From contig NZ_CP013254.1 of assembly GCF_001482365.1 (NCBI RefSeq), positions 124,001-188,000 on the forward strand: a DNA stretch of 64,000 nt, written 5' to 3'. The position numbers were made by a program, and so were the translations under genes. The notes under the pieces were generated by a model. That model searched no databases, was not told the origin of the DNA, and saw only the letters and a program-made list of their open reading frames with translations. Origin of the DNA: Kocuria flava (GTDB taxonomy: Bacteria > Actinomycetota > Actinomycetes > Actinomycetales > Micrococcaceae). This document shows, piece by piece, positions 50,462 to 58,709 of the stretch. The first letter of the stretch is position 1; each line of letters opens with the position of its first letter.

Positions 50462-50952
50462 CCGCCGAGCCCCGCACCTGGACCGGGCCCTCCGCCCCGG
50501 AGCGGCTGAACATCCTGCGCCGCACCGGGTCGATCGCCATCGTGGGCGCCTCGAACAAGCCCTCCCGGGCCTCCTACTTCGTGGCGACCTACCTGCAGTC
50601 CTCGTCCCCGTACCGGGTCTACTTCGTCAACCCCGTGGTCGACGAGATCCTGGGGCAGCCGGTGTACAGGTCCCTGGCCGACCTGCCGGAGACCCCGGAC
50701 CTGGTCGACGTCTTCCGCAAGCACGACGACCTGCCGGGCGTGGCCCGCGAGGCCGTCGAGGCCGGGGCCGGGACGCTGTGGCTGCAGCTGGGCTCCTGGC
50801 ACGAGGAGGCCGCCGCGATCGCCGAGGACGCCGGGCTGGACGTGGTGATGGACCGCTGCGTGAAGATCGAGCACGCCCGCTTCCACGGCGGCCTGCACCT
50901 GGCCGGCTTCAACACCGGGGTGATCTCGGCGAAGCGCCAGGTCCTCGCCTGA
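50458..50952 (+). CDS. CoA-binding-domain protein co-translated with metY
   Basis: A 164-residue Rossmann-type CoA-binding protein (TGSIAIVGASNKPSRASYFV, YRVYFVNPVVDEILGQPVY, TLWLQLGSWHEEAAAIAEDA, then DVVMDRCVKIEHARFHGG). The ATG overlaps the metY stop (ATGA), so both are made together under the SAM riboswitch. It is a paralogue of 39181-39642. Its conserved cysteine in VMDRC and its link to metY hint at a role in sulfur or acyl-group handling; this is inference. Confidence 0.85.
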   Translation: MTAEPRTWTGPSAPERLNILRRTGSIAIVGASNKPSRASYFVATYLQSSSPYRVYFVNPVVDEILGQPVYRSLADLPETPDLVDVFRKHDDLPGVAREAVEAGAGTLWLQLGSWHEEAAAIAEDAGLDVVMDRCVKIEHARFHGGLHLAGFNTGVISAKRQVLA

Positions 50953-50970
50953 GACCGGCCCCGGCGCGCC

Positions 50971-51017
50971 GACGGCGCCCGCTCCGCCCCTTCGGAAGGG
51001 GCGGAGCGGGCGCCGTC
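50971..51017. terminator. Bidirectional terminator between convergent operons
   Basis: A 22-bp perfect inverted repeat (50971-50992 with 50996-51017) with a 3-base loop, between the metY operon and the symporter gene. Confidence 0.75.
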
Positions 51018-51037
51018 GTCGTTGCCGGCGTGCCCCG

Positions 51038-52516
51038 TCAGCGGGTGCGGGCGGCCCGGCGGTCCTCCCAGTAGGCGCGGGTGGTCACCTCGTCGGTGCC
51101 GTCCCAGGCGCCCAGGCCGCTGAGGCCCGGGACGTCGCCGCTGTGGAAGACCGGCTCGAGGCCCTGCCGCCGCTGGGCCTCGTAGTTCTTCAGCACCCGG
51201 GTCGCCACGCCGGCGAGCAGGACGAGGGCGATCAGGTTGATGGTGGCCATGAACGCCATGAACAGGTCCGCGAGCGACCACACGAGGTCCAGGGCGAGCA
51301 CGGCCCCGCCGAAGACGAACACGAGCACGACCACCCGGTAGGCGGTCATCGCCGCGGTGGAGCCGGTGAGGAAGCGGATGTTCGCCTCGCCGTAGTAGTA
51401 GTTGCCGATCACCGAGGTGAACGCGAAGAGGAAGATCGCGACCGTCAGGAAGTGCACCGCCCAGTCGCCCAGCTGCAGGGCCAGCGCCGACTGGGTGAGG
51501 GAGGCCCCCTCGCGGCCGCCGAACTCGGGGTCGGAGAGCAGCACGATGAACGCGGTGACGGAGCAGATCAGCCAGGTGTCGAAGTAGACGCCCAGCGCCT
51601 GCACGAAGCCCTGCTTGGCGGGGTGGGAGATGGAGGCGGTGGCCCCGGCGTTGGGGGCCGAGCCCATGCCCGCCTCGTTGGAGAACAGCCCGCGCTTCAT
51701 GCCCTGGATGAGCACGCCGATCACACCGCCGGTGACGAACTCGCGGATCCCGAAGGCGCCCTCGACGATCTGGGTCAGCACGGCCGGGACCTCGCCGATG
51801 TTCAGCGCCACGACGAGCAGCCCCAGCAGCAGGTAGAGCACCGCCATGATCGGCACGACGACCTCGGAGACGGCGGAGATCCGGCGGATGCCGCCGAAGA
51901 TGATCGCGGCGGTCAGCCCCACGAGCACCGCGCCGACCAGGATGCGCAGCCACAGGGCGTCCGCGGCGGCGACGTCCGTGCCGAGGGACCCGCCGAGGGC
52001 GTCGACGATCGAGTTCGACTGCACGGAGTTGAACACGAAGCCGTAGGTGATCGTGATGATCACGGCGAACAGCAGGCCCATCCAGCGGGCGCCGATGCCG
52101 CGCTCCATGTAGTAGGCCGGCCCGCCCACGTACCCGGTGGGGGCCTTGATCTTGTAGAGCTGGCCCAGCAGGGACTCCACGAACGCGGAGGCCGCGCCGA
52201 TGCCGGCGATCACCCACATCCAGAACACGGCCCCGGGCCCGCCGAGGCTGATGGCGATCGCGACGCCGGCGATGTTGCCGGTGCCCACCCGGGAGGCGGC
52301 GGAGACGGTGAAGGCGCGGAAGGCGGAGATGCCCTTCTTGCCGTCCTCGGCCGGGCCGGGCTTGTCGTTGAGCACCTTGAACATCTCGGGGACCAGGCGC
52401 AGCTGCACCACGCCGGTGCGGACGGTGAGGTAGAGGCCCACCCCGATGAGGACGGCGAAGACCACGTTCCACACCCAGCCGCCCAGGGTGCCCACGATCT
52501 CGGTGACGAGTTCCAT
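51038..52516 (-). CDS. Alanine/glycine:cation symporter (AGCS family)
   Basis: Sodium- or proton-coupled uptake of alanine or glycine. The 492-residue protein has about eleven membrane segments and AGCS signatures VSAASRVGTGNIAGVAIAIS, KAPTGYVGGPAYYMERGIG and RGLFSNEAGMGSAPNAGATA. The C-terminal 60 residues are hydrophilic. The ATG at 52516 has a GGAG site. A TAGAGT -10 box lies about 100 bases upstream. It is monocistronic and bounded by terminators on both sides. Confidence 0.93.
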   Translation of the reverse strand: MELVTEIVGTLGGWVWNVVFAVLIGVGLYLTVRTGVVQLRLVPEMFKVLNDKPGPAEDGKKGISAFRAFTVSAASRVGTGNIAGVAIAISLGGPGAVFWMWVIAGIGAASAFVESLLGQLYKIKAPTGYVGGPAYYMERGIGARWMGLLFAVIITITYGFVFNSVQSNSIVDALGGSLGTDVAAADALWLRILVGAVLVGLTAAIIFGGIRRISAVSEVVVPIMAVLYLLLGLLVVALNIGEVPAVLTQIVEGAFGIREFVTGGVIGVLIQGMKRGLFSNEAGMGSAPNAGATASISHPAKQGFVQALGVYFDTWLICSVTAFIVLLSDPEFGGREGASLTQSALALQLGDWAVHFLTVAIFLFAFTSVIGNYYYGEANIRFLTGSTAAMTAYRVVVLVFVFGGAVLALDLVWSLADLFMAFMATINLIALVLLAGVATRVLKNYEAQRRQGLEPVFHSGDVPGLSGLGAWDGTDEVTTRAYWEDRRAARTR

Positions 52517-52615
52517 TCCAGCTCCGAACTGTGAGGGACGCGCGGCCGCGGGACGGGTGTGCGCGGCGGCGGCGCGTGAACGACGGGAGCGCCCTGTCGG
52601 GCGCGCTACGGGCAC

Positions 52616-52621
52616 ACTCTA
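52616..52621 (-). promoter_or_regulatory. -10 box of the symporter gene
   Basis: TAGAGT on the minus strand about 100 bases before the start codon. Confidence 0.35.
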
Positions 52622-52670
52622 GTGGAGGTGATCCGCGTCTCCACCCCTCCGGGGGCGTCCCGCCGACGAC

Positions 52671-52708
52671 GACGGCGCCGCCCACCCCGTCCGGTGGGCG
52701 GCGCCGTC
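52671..52708 (-). terminator. Terminator after ilvD
   Basis: A 16-bp perfect stem (52671-52686 with 52693-52708) with a 6-base loop, 21 bases past the ilvD stop. Confidence 0.7.
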
Positions 52709-52728
52709 GGGCGTCCGGTGCGGGCGGG

Positions 52729-54564
52729 TCAGTCGACCACGCGCACCGCGCCCCGGTCCGCGGAGGTGACCATCGAGGCGTAGGCGCGCAGCGCCTGGGA
52801 GACCTGGCGCTCGCGCGGCTTCGTCGGCGCCCACGGGGCGGCGCCCTTGGCCTGACGGCGGGCGGCGAGGGTCGCGTCGTCGACGTTGACGCGCAGCACG
52901 CGGTTCGCGACGTCGATCTCGATCTCGTCGCCGGTCTCGACGAGCCCCACGGCGCCGCCGGCGGCTGCCTCCGGGGAGATGTGCCCGATCGAGAGCCCGG
53001 AGGTGCCCCCGGAGAAGCGGCCGTCGGTGATCAGCGCGCACTCCCGGCCCAGGCCGAGGCCCTTGAGGTAGGAGGTCGGGTAGAGCATCTCCTGCATGCC
53101 GGGCCCGCCCCTGGGTCCCTCGTACTGGATGACGACGACGTCGCCCGGCTGCACGTTCTTGGAGAGGATCTCGAACACGGCCTCGTCCTGGGACTCCACC
53201 ACGAAGGCCCGGCCCACGAAGTGGAAGAGCTCCTCGTCGATGCCGGCGGTCTTGATCACGGCGCCGTCCTCGGCGATGTTGCCGTAGAGGATGGCCAGGC
53301 CGCCGTCGGCGGTGTAGGCGTGCGCCACGGAGCGGATGCACCCGTTCTCGGCGTCGAGGTCGAGGGACTCGAAGCGGTTGGCGGTGGAGAACGCCCGGGT
53401 GGTGCGCACCCCGCCGGGAGCGGCGAGGAAGAGCTCCTGCGCGCGCTCGGAGGCCCTGCCGCTGCGCACGTCCCACTCGTCGAGCCACGTGGCGAGGTCG
53501 GGGGCGTGGACGCTGTGCACGTTCTCGTCGAGCAGCCCGGCCCGGCGCAGCTCGCCGAGGATCGCGGGGATCCCGCCGGCGCGGTGGACGTGCTCGATGT
53601 GGTACTGCGTGGAGTTCGGGGCGACCTTGCACAGGCAGGGCACCCGGCGGGAGAGGGCGTCGATGTCCGGGAGGGTGAAGTCGACCCCGCCCTCCTGGGC
53701 GGCGGCGAGGATGTGCAGGATCGTGTTGGTGGACCCGCCCATGGCGATGTCCAGGGCCATGGCGTTGCCGAAGGCGGCCTTCGTGGCGATGCTGCGGGGC
53801 AGCACCGAGTCGTCGTCCTGGTCGTAGTAGCGCCGGCACAGGTCCACGATCCGGCGTCCGGCCTCGCAGAACAGCTCCTTGCGGGCGACCTGCGTGGCCA
53901 GGGTCGTGCCGTTGCCGGGCAGGGAGAGCCCGAGGGCCTCGGTGAGGCAGTTCATGGAGTTGGCGGTGAACATCCCGGAGCACGAGCCGCACGTCGGGCA
54001 GGCGTTGCGCTCGATCTGCCCGAGCTGCTCGTCGGTGATCGATTCGTCCGCGGCCAGGGAGATCGCGTCGACCAGGTCGAGCCGGTGCTCCACGACGCCC
54101 TCGACGGCCTCGCCGGACTCCATGGGCCCGCCCGAGACGAAGACCACCGGGATGTTCAGGCGCATGGCGGCCAGCAGCATGCCCGGGGTGATCTTGTCGC
54201 AGTTGGAGATGCACACGAGCGCGTCGGCGCGGTGGGCGTTGACCATGTACTCCACCGAGTCCGCGATGAGGTCGCGGGAGGGCAGGGAGTAGAGCATGCC
54301 GTCGTGGCCCATCGCGATGCCGTCGTCGACCGCGATGGTGTTGAACTCCTTGGTCACCCCGCCGGCCTCGCGCACGGCGGAGGCCACGAGGTCGCCCATG
54401 TCCTTGAGGTGCACGTGGCCCGGGACGAACTGCGTGTAGGAGTTGGCGATCGCGATGATCGGCTTCCCGAAGTCGTCGTCGCCCATGCCGGTGGCCCGCC
54501 ACAGGGCGCGGGCGCCGGCCATGTTGCGGCCGTGGGTCGAGGTGCGGGAGCGCAGCTGGGGCAT
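52729..54564 (-). CDS. ilvD: Dihydroxy-acid dehydratase
   Basis: Dehydrates dihydroxy-isovalerate and -methylvalerate in branched-chain amino acid synthesis, using an iron-sulfur cluster. The 611-residue protein carries the signatures CISNCDKITPGMLLAAMRL and CPTCGSCSGMFTANSMNCL, and the C-terminal GRFSGGTSGLSIGHISPEAA. The length fits the E. coli-type enzyme of about 610 residues. The ATG at 54564 (MPQLRSRTSTHG) matches the usual N-terminus; the longer reading is not needed. A TATTCT -10 box lies about 64 bases upstream. Confidence 0.96.
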   Translation of the reverse strand: MPQLRSRTSTHGRNMAGARALWRATGMGDDDFGKPIIAIANSYTQFVPGHVHLKDMGDLVASAVREAGGVTKEFNTIAVDDGIAMGHDGMLYSLPSRDLIADSVEYMVNAHRADALVCISNCDKITPGMLLAAMRLNIPVVFVSGGPMESGEAVEGVVEHRLDLVDAISLAADESITDEQLGQIERNACPTCGSCSGMFTANSMNCLTEALGLSLPGNGTTLATQVARKELFCEAGRRIVDLCRRYYDQDDDSVLPRSIATKAAFGNAMALDIAMGGSTNTILHILAAAQEGGVDFTLPDIDALSRRVPCLCKVAPNSTQYHIEHVHRAGGIPAILGELRRAGLLDENVHSVHAPDLATWLDEWDVRSGRASERAQELFLAAPGGVRTTRAFSTANRFESLDLDAENGCIRSVAHAYTADGGLAILYGNIAEDGAVIKTAGIDEELFHFVGRAFVVESQDEAVFEILSKNVQPGDVVVIQYEGPRGGPGMQEMLYPTSYLKGLGLGRECALITDGRFSGGTSGLSIGHISPEAAAGGAVGLVETGDEIEIDVANRVLRVNVDDATLAARRQAKGAAPWAPTKPRERQVSQALRAYASMVTSADRGAVRVVD

Positions 54565-54627
54565 GGCGTGCTCGGTCTCTTTCGCTCGGGGTCCGGTGGG
54601 CGCGGCGCGCCCGGGGGTCCGTCCCGA

Positions 54628-54633
54628 AGAATA
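54628..54633 (-). promoter_or_regulatory. -10 box of ilvD
   Basis: TATTCT on the minus strand. No T-box or attenuator-like structure is seen in the leader. Confidence 0.4.
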
Positions 54634-54700
54634 CGCGGGTCCGTGCCGGCGCATGCGTCCGTGGACGTCCGTCTCAGCATGTGGTCGCCGCCACGGTCCC

Positions 54701-54706
54701 TAGACT
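54701..54706 (+). promoter_or_regulatory. -10 box of the sugar kinase gene
   Basis: TAGACT about 32 bases before the ATG at 54738. Confidence 0.4.
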
Positions 54707-54737
54707 GGGGCCCACGACGCGAGGAGGCCCGAAGAGC

Positions 54738-56261
54738 ATGAGCACCCGACCCGCACCACCGCGGCCGCAGGACGGCACGTCCTTCAGCGTGGAGCTCGCC
54801 GACGCCCTGGACCCGCTGGTCCTGGCCCTCGACGTCGGCTCGACGGCCAGCCGCGGCGGGCTGCACGACGCGACCGGCACCCCCGTGCGCGGCTACCGGC
54901 ACAAGATCGAGCACGCGTTCACCACCGCCGGGGACGGGACCTCCGTGCTCGACCCGGACCGGGTGGTCGAGGAGCTGGCCCGGATCACGGATCTCGTCGT
55001 GGCCGGGCCGGAGCTGCGCGGCCGGGTCGCCGGGGTCGCCCTGGACACCTTCGCGTCCTCGCTCGTGGGCACCGGGCCCGACGGCGCGGCGCTGACCCCC
55101 TGCTACACCTACGCGGACTCCCGGTGCGCGCCCCAGCTGGCGGCGCTGCGCGCGGAGCTCGACGAGGCGGAGGTCCAGCAGCGCACCGGCGCGCGGCTGC
55201 ACACCTCCTACCTCGCCCCCCGCCTGCGCTGGCTGCGCGAGGAGAACCCGGGGACGTGGGGCCGGGTCGCGCGCTGGGTCTCGCTGGGCGAGTACGTCCA
55301 CCTGCGGCTGCTGGGCGCCGCCCGGGCCGGGACCTCGACCGCCGCGTGGACCGGGCTGCTGGACCGGCGCACCGGCCGGTGGGACGAGGCCCTGCTGGCG
55401 GCGTGCGGGCTCGAGCCCTCCGCGCTCGGGGAGCTCGCCGACCCGCAGGACCCGCTCCTCAACGTCGACCCGGCCGTGGGGCGGCGCTGGCCCAATCTCG
55501 CCGCGGCGGCGTGGTTCCCGCCGGTCGCGGACGGGCTCGGCGCCAACCTGGGCTCGGGCGGCGCGGACGCGGCGACCACGGTCGTCTCCCTGGCCACCTC
55601 CGGCGCGGCCCGGGTGCTGCTGCACGAGATCCCCGAGGAGGTCCCGGCCGGGCTGTGGTGCTACCGCGTGGACGCGCGGCGGTGCCTGCTGGGCGGGGCG
55701 CTCAACGACGTCGGGCGGGCCCTGAGCTGGGTGCAGCGCACGCTCGCCCTGCCCGAGGGCACGGACCTCGACGGCATCGCCCGCGCCGAGCCCTCCCCCG
55801 GCACGCCCGCGGTGCTGCCCTTCCTCACCGGCGAGCGCTCGACCGGGTGGGCCGGCGGGGCCCGGGCGGTGCTGGCCGGCGTCACCGCGGACCACGACGG
55901 CCCCGCCCTGGCCCGGGGCGTGCTGGAGGGCATCGGGGTCTCCTACGGACGGGTCGCCGACGAGCTCGCCCGGGCCGCCCCGGGCGCGGAGCGCGTGGTG
56001 GCCTCGGGGCGGGTCGCGCAGGAGGTGCCGGGGCTGCTGCAGGTCCTCGCCGACGTGCTGGGAGCGCCCGTGGCCCGTGCCGACTTCAAGCGGGCCACGC
56101 TGCGCGGGACCGCCCTGCTGGCCCTGGAGACCCTCGCCGCGGGGGTGGTCCCGGCGGAGCCTCCCTACGGGCCCGAGCACCGGCCCGTGCCCGCGCGCGC
56201 GGAGCACTACCGCGGGGTCCGCGACCGGTTCGAGGAGCTCTACGCGGCGCTGGTGCGCTGA
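54738..56261 (+). CDS. FGGY-family carbohydrate kinase, gluconate kinase-like
   Basis: A 507-residue ATP-dependent sugar kinase. The N-terminal phosphate-binding strand is LVLALDVGSTASRGGLHDAT, the sugar-binding part has VALDTFASSLVGTG and CYTYADSRC, and the C-terminal domain has GANLGSGGADAATTVVSLAT, LPFLTGERSTGWAGGARAVL and ERVVASGRVAQEVPGLLQVL. The overall pattern is nearest to gluconate/xylulose kinases of the GntK type. There is no sugar transporter beside it, so the substrate stays open. Confidence 0.83.
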   Translation: MSTRPAPPRPQDGTSFSVELADALDPLVLALDVGSTASRGGLHDATGTPVRGYRHKIEHAFTTAGDGTSVLDPDRVVEELARITDLVVAGPELRGRVAGVALDTFASSLVGTGPDGAALTPCYTYADSRCAPQLAALRAELDEAEVQQRTGARLHTSYLAPRLRWLREENPGTWGRVARWVSLGEYVHLRLLGAARAGTSTAAWTGLLDRRTGRWDEALLAACGLEPSALGELADPQDPLLNVDPAVGRRWPNLAAAAWFPPVADGLGANLGSGGADAATTVVSLATSGAARVLLHEIPEEVPAGLWCYRVDARRCLLGGALNDVGRALSWVQRTLALPEGTDLDGIARAEPSPGTPAVLPFLTGERSTGWAGGARAVLAGVTADHDGPALARGVLEGIGVSYGRVADELARAAPGAERVVASGRVAQEVPGLLQVLADVLGAPVARADFKRATLRGTALLALETLAAGVVPAEPPYGPEHRPVPARAEHYRGVRDRFEELYAALVR

Positions 56262-56303
56262 CGCGCCACGGGAGGACACGAACGTGTGCTCCGGGAAACC
56301 CCC

Positions 56304-56333
56304 TTGTGGCCCCGCGTGCGCCCTTCCTAGCCT
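56304..56333 (+). promoter_or_regulatory. Promoter of the small protein gene
   Basis: TTGTGG (56304-56309), an 18-base spacer and TAGCCT (56328-56333), about 60 bases before the ATG at 56394. Confidence 0.4.
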
Positions 56334-56393
56334 GGTCTGCGGGCAGGATCCCCGGTGACCCGCCCCTCCCCGCCGCGACGGAAGGACCCACGG

Positions 56394-56687
56394 ATGGACG
56401 ACGACGCCCTCGCCCGGGAGCAGGCCCGGCGCCTGCGCGAGGCCCTGGAACGGGCCGTGATCGGCTCCCACCGGCTGTGGCTGCGCTACCTCGGCCTCGG
56501 CGGCCGGGAGGGCGAGCTCGAGGTCGAGGCCTACCTGCACGAGTGCCTGGTCCTGCCCGCCCGCCAGCGCGACCTGCTGGCCTGGGCCGCGAACACGCTG
56601 CTGGACCCGCGGGTCCACCCGCGGGTCCCCTCGACCCGGGACCTCGTTCCCCCGGAGTCCGGGGGCCGGGGACCGGCGGAGGGCTGA
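56394..56687 (+). CDS. Small hypothetical protein
   Basis: A 97-residue, mostly helical, charged protein starting MDDDALAREQARRLREALER with a later WLRYLGLGGREGELEVEAYL block. A GAAGGA site supports the ATG at 56394. There are no cysteines, signal peptide or membrane segment. I do not recognise the family. Confidence 0.65.
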   Translation: MDDDALAREQARRLREALERAVIGSHRLWLRYLGLGGREGELEVEAYLHECLVLPARQRDLLAWAANTLLDPRVHPRVPSTRDLVPPESGGRGPAEG

Positions 56688-56730
56688 GCCGGCCCGGGGT
56701 CCGGCAGCTGCAGGGCCCGCCCTCTGGGCG

Positions 56731-56798
56731 CGAGTGACCCCGTTCGCGTCCGGTGACCACGGCAAGGCGTGGTCACCGGACGCGAACGGGGTCACTCG
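56731..56798. repeat. 31-bp perfect inverted repeat between convergent genes
   Basis: The arms 56731-56761 and 56768-56798 are perfect complements, with a 6-base loop (GCAAGG). Each arm also holds GTGACC twice in direct orientation. It lies between the small protein gene and the convergent thiolase gene and could end both transcripts. Its length exceeds the other stem-loops here, so a dispersed palindromic element is also possible. Confidence 0.9.
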
Positions 56799-56823
56799 GC
56801 GGTGGGGGCGGCGCAGCGGCCGG

Positions 56824-58014
56824 TCAGTCGCGGTGGAGCAGCAGCGCCTCGCCCTGGCCGCCGCCGCCGCACAGGGACACCGCGGCCCTCCCGGTGCCGC
56901 GGCGGGCGAGCTCGAACGCCGCGTGCAGGGCCAGCCGGGCCCCGGACGCGCCGATCGGGTGGCCCACCGCCACGGCGCCGCCGTGGACGTTGGCCCGCTC
57001 CAGCGGGTAGTCGAGGTCCCGCAGGGACTGGATGAGCACGGACGCGAAGGCCTCGTTGATCTCGATGAAGTCGAGGTCCTGCACCGACCAGCCCGCCTTC
57101 GCCACGGCGGCCTCGATCGCCCGCGAGGGCTGGGAGTGCAGCGAGGTGTCGGGCCCGGCCACCTGGCCGGGGGCGCCGACGACGGCGAGCCACTCGAGGC
57201 CGTGGCGCTGCGCGTACTCCCGGGTGCTCAGCACGAGCGCGGCGGCCCCGTCGGACAGCGGCGAGGAGTTGCCGGCGGTGATGGTGCCGTCCTGGGCGAA
57301 CGCCGGGCGCAGCCGCGCCATGGACTCCGCGGTGGCCTCCGGGCGCACGCCCTGGTCGGTGTCGACCACGAGCGGGTCGCCCTTGCGCTGCGGGACGGTG
57401 ACGGGGGCGATCTCCTCGCGGAAGACCCCCTCCTCGGCGGCGCGGGCCGCGCGCCGGTGGCTCTGCGCGGCGACCTCGTCCTGCTCCGCGCGGGAGATGG
57501 CGCGCTCGCCGTTGCCGGACTCCGTCAGCGAGCCCATGGACACGCACGCGGCGACGTCCACGAGCCCGTCCTTGGCCACGGCGTCCTCGAGCTTGAGGTC
57601 GCCGTAGCTCTTGCCCTGGCGCACGCCCAGCGCCAGGTGCGGGGCGCTGGTCATGGACTCCTGGCCGCCGGCGACGACGACCTCGGCCTCGCCCGCGCGG
57701 ATCATGCGGGCGGCGTGGGTGACGGCCACGAGCCCGGAGAGGCAGACCTTGTTGACGGTCTCGGCCGGCACGTCCAGCGGGATGCCGGCGGTCACGGCGG
57801 CCTGGCGGGCGGGGTTCTGCCCGGCGCCGGCCTGCAGGACGTGGCCCATGAGCACGTAGTCCACCTGCTCGGGGGCGACGCCGGCGCGCTCGAGGGCGTG
57901 GCGGACGGCGTGGGCGCCGAGCTCGGCGGCGGTGAAGGAGGCCAGCTGCCCCAGGATCTTGCCCTGGGGGGTGCGGGCGCCGGACAGGACGACGACGTCG
58001 GTGGGGCTGCTCAT
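56824..58014 (-). CDS. Acetyl-CoA C-acetyltransferase (thiolase)
   Basis: Cleaves acetoacetyl-CoA to two acetyl-CoA in the catabolic direction. The 396-residue protein has the nucleophilic cysteine in TVNKVCLSGLVAVTHAARM, the GxGEP-type NEAFASVLI block with the histidine GGAVAVGHPIGASGAR, and the second cysteine in VSLCGGGGQGEALLL. The ATG at 58014 has GAGGAG upstream and overlaps the CoA-transferase B stop (ATGA). It is last in the scoA-scoB-thiolase operon. Confidence 0.94.
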   Translation of the reverse strand: MSSPTDVVVLSGARTPQGKILGQLASFTAAELGAHAVRHALERAGVAPEQVDYVLMGHVLQAGAGQNPARQAAVTAGIPLDVPAETVNKVCLSGLVAVTHAARMIRAGEAEVVVAGGQESMTSAPHLALGVRQGKSYGDLKLEDAVAKDGLVDVAACVSMGSLTESGNGERAISRAEQDEVAAQSHRRAARAAEEGVFREEIAPVTVPQRKGDPLVVDTDQGVRPEATAESMARLRPAFAQDGTITAGNSSPLSDGAAALVLSTREYAQRHGLEWLAVVGAPGQVAGPDTSLHSQPSRAIEAAVAKAGWSVQDLDFIEINEAFASVLIQSLRDLDYPLERANVHGGAVAVGHPIGASGARLALHAAFELARRGTGRAAVSLCGGGGQGEALLLHRD

Positions 58015-58709
58015 CGGTTCTCCTCGGGTGCTGCGGGGCCGGTCCCGGCCGGGACGGTGGCGGGGGTGATGTCCTGCAGGTCGGTGCGGAAGGCGGCCTC
58101 GGTGCGCTCGCGCACCTGCTCCGCGGTCACCCCGGGGGCGAGGCCGCGGAGCACGAGCCCGTCCTCCTCGACGTCGAAGACGCACAGGTCGGTGATGACG
58201 CGGTCGACGACGCGCACCCCGGTCAGGGGCAGGTCGCACTCCGTGCGGATCTTGGGCGAGCCGTCCTTGGCGGTGTGCTCGGTGAGCACGACGACGCGCG
58301 GGGTGCCGGCGACGAGGTCCATCGCCCCGCCCATGCCCTTGACCATCCTCCCGGGGATCATCCAGTTGGCGAGGTCGCCGGTGCCGGAGACCTGCATGGC
58401 CCCGAGGACGGCGATCTTGACGTGGCCGCCGCGGATCATCCCGAAGGACGTGGCGGAGTCGAAGATCGAGGCCCCGGGCTGGAGGGTGATGGTCTGCTTG
58501 CCGGCGTTGATCAGGTCCGGGTCCTCCTCGCCCTCGTACGGGAACGGGCCCATGCCCAGCACCCCGTTCTCGGACTGCAGCACCACGCCCACGCCCTCGG
58601 GCAGGTTGTTGGCCACGAGGGTGGGGATGCCGATGCCGAGGTTGACGTAGTCGCCGTCCTCGAGCTCGGCGGCGGCGATGGCCGCCATCTCGTCGCGGGT
58701 CCAGCTCAT
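58011..58709 (-). CDS. scoB: 3-oxoacid CoA-transferase subunit B
   Basis: With subunit A, moves CoA from succinyl-CoA to acetoacetate (or 3-oxoadipate). The 232-residue protein has the catalytic glutamate in VLQSENGVLGMGPFPYEGEE and family blocks YVNLGIGIPTLVANNLPEG and KGMGGAMDLVAGTPRVVV. Its start overlaps the subunit A stop and its stop overlaps the thiolase start, so the operon is tightly coupled. The neighbouring hydroxybutyrate dehydrogenase favours acetoacetate over 3-oxoadipate. Confidence 0.92.
   Translation of the reverse strand: MSWTRDEMAAIAAAELEDGDYVNLGIGIPTLVANNLPEGVGVVLQSENGVLGMGPFPYEGEEDPDLINAGKQTITLQPGASIFDSATSFGMIRGGHVKIAVLGAMQVSGTGDLANWMIPGRMVKGMGGAMDLVAGTPRVVVLTEHTAKDGSPKIRTECDLPLTGVRVVDRVITDLCVFDVEEDGLVLRGLAPGVTAEQVRERTEAAFRTDLQDITPATVPAGTGPAAPEENR

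Noticed and set aside
50971..51017. Insertion-sequence terminal repeats from the several long inverted repeats
   Set aside because: Each is a compact hairpin after a stop codon, with no transposase gene or target duplication.
54738..56261. Rhamnulokinase or xylulokinase name for the FGGY kinase
   Set aside because: Sequence and context do not allow a specific sugar to be chosen; no sugar isomerase or transporter is adjacent.
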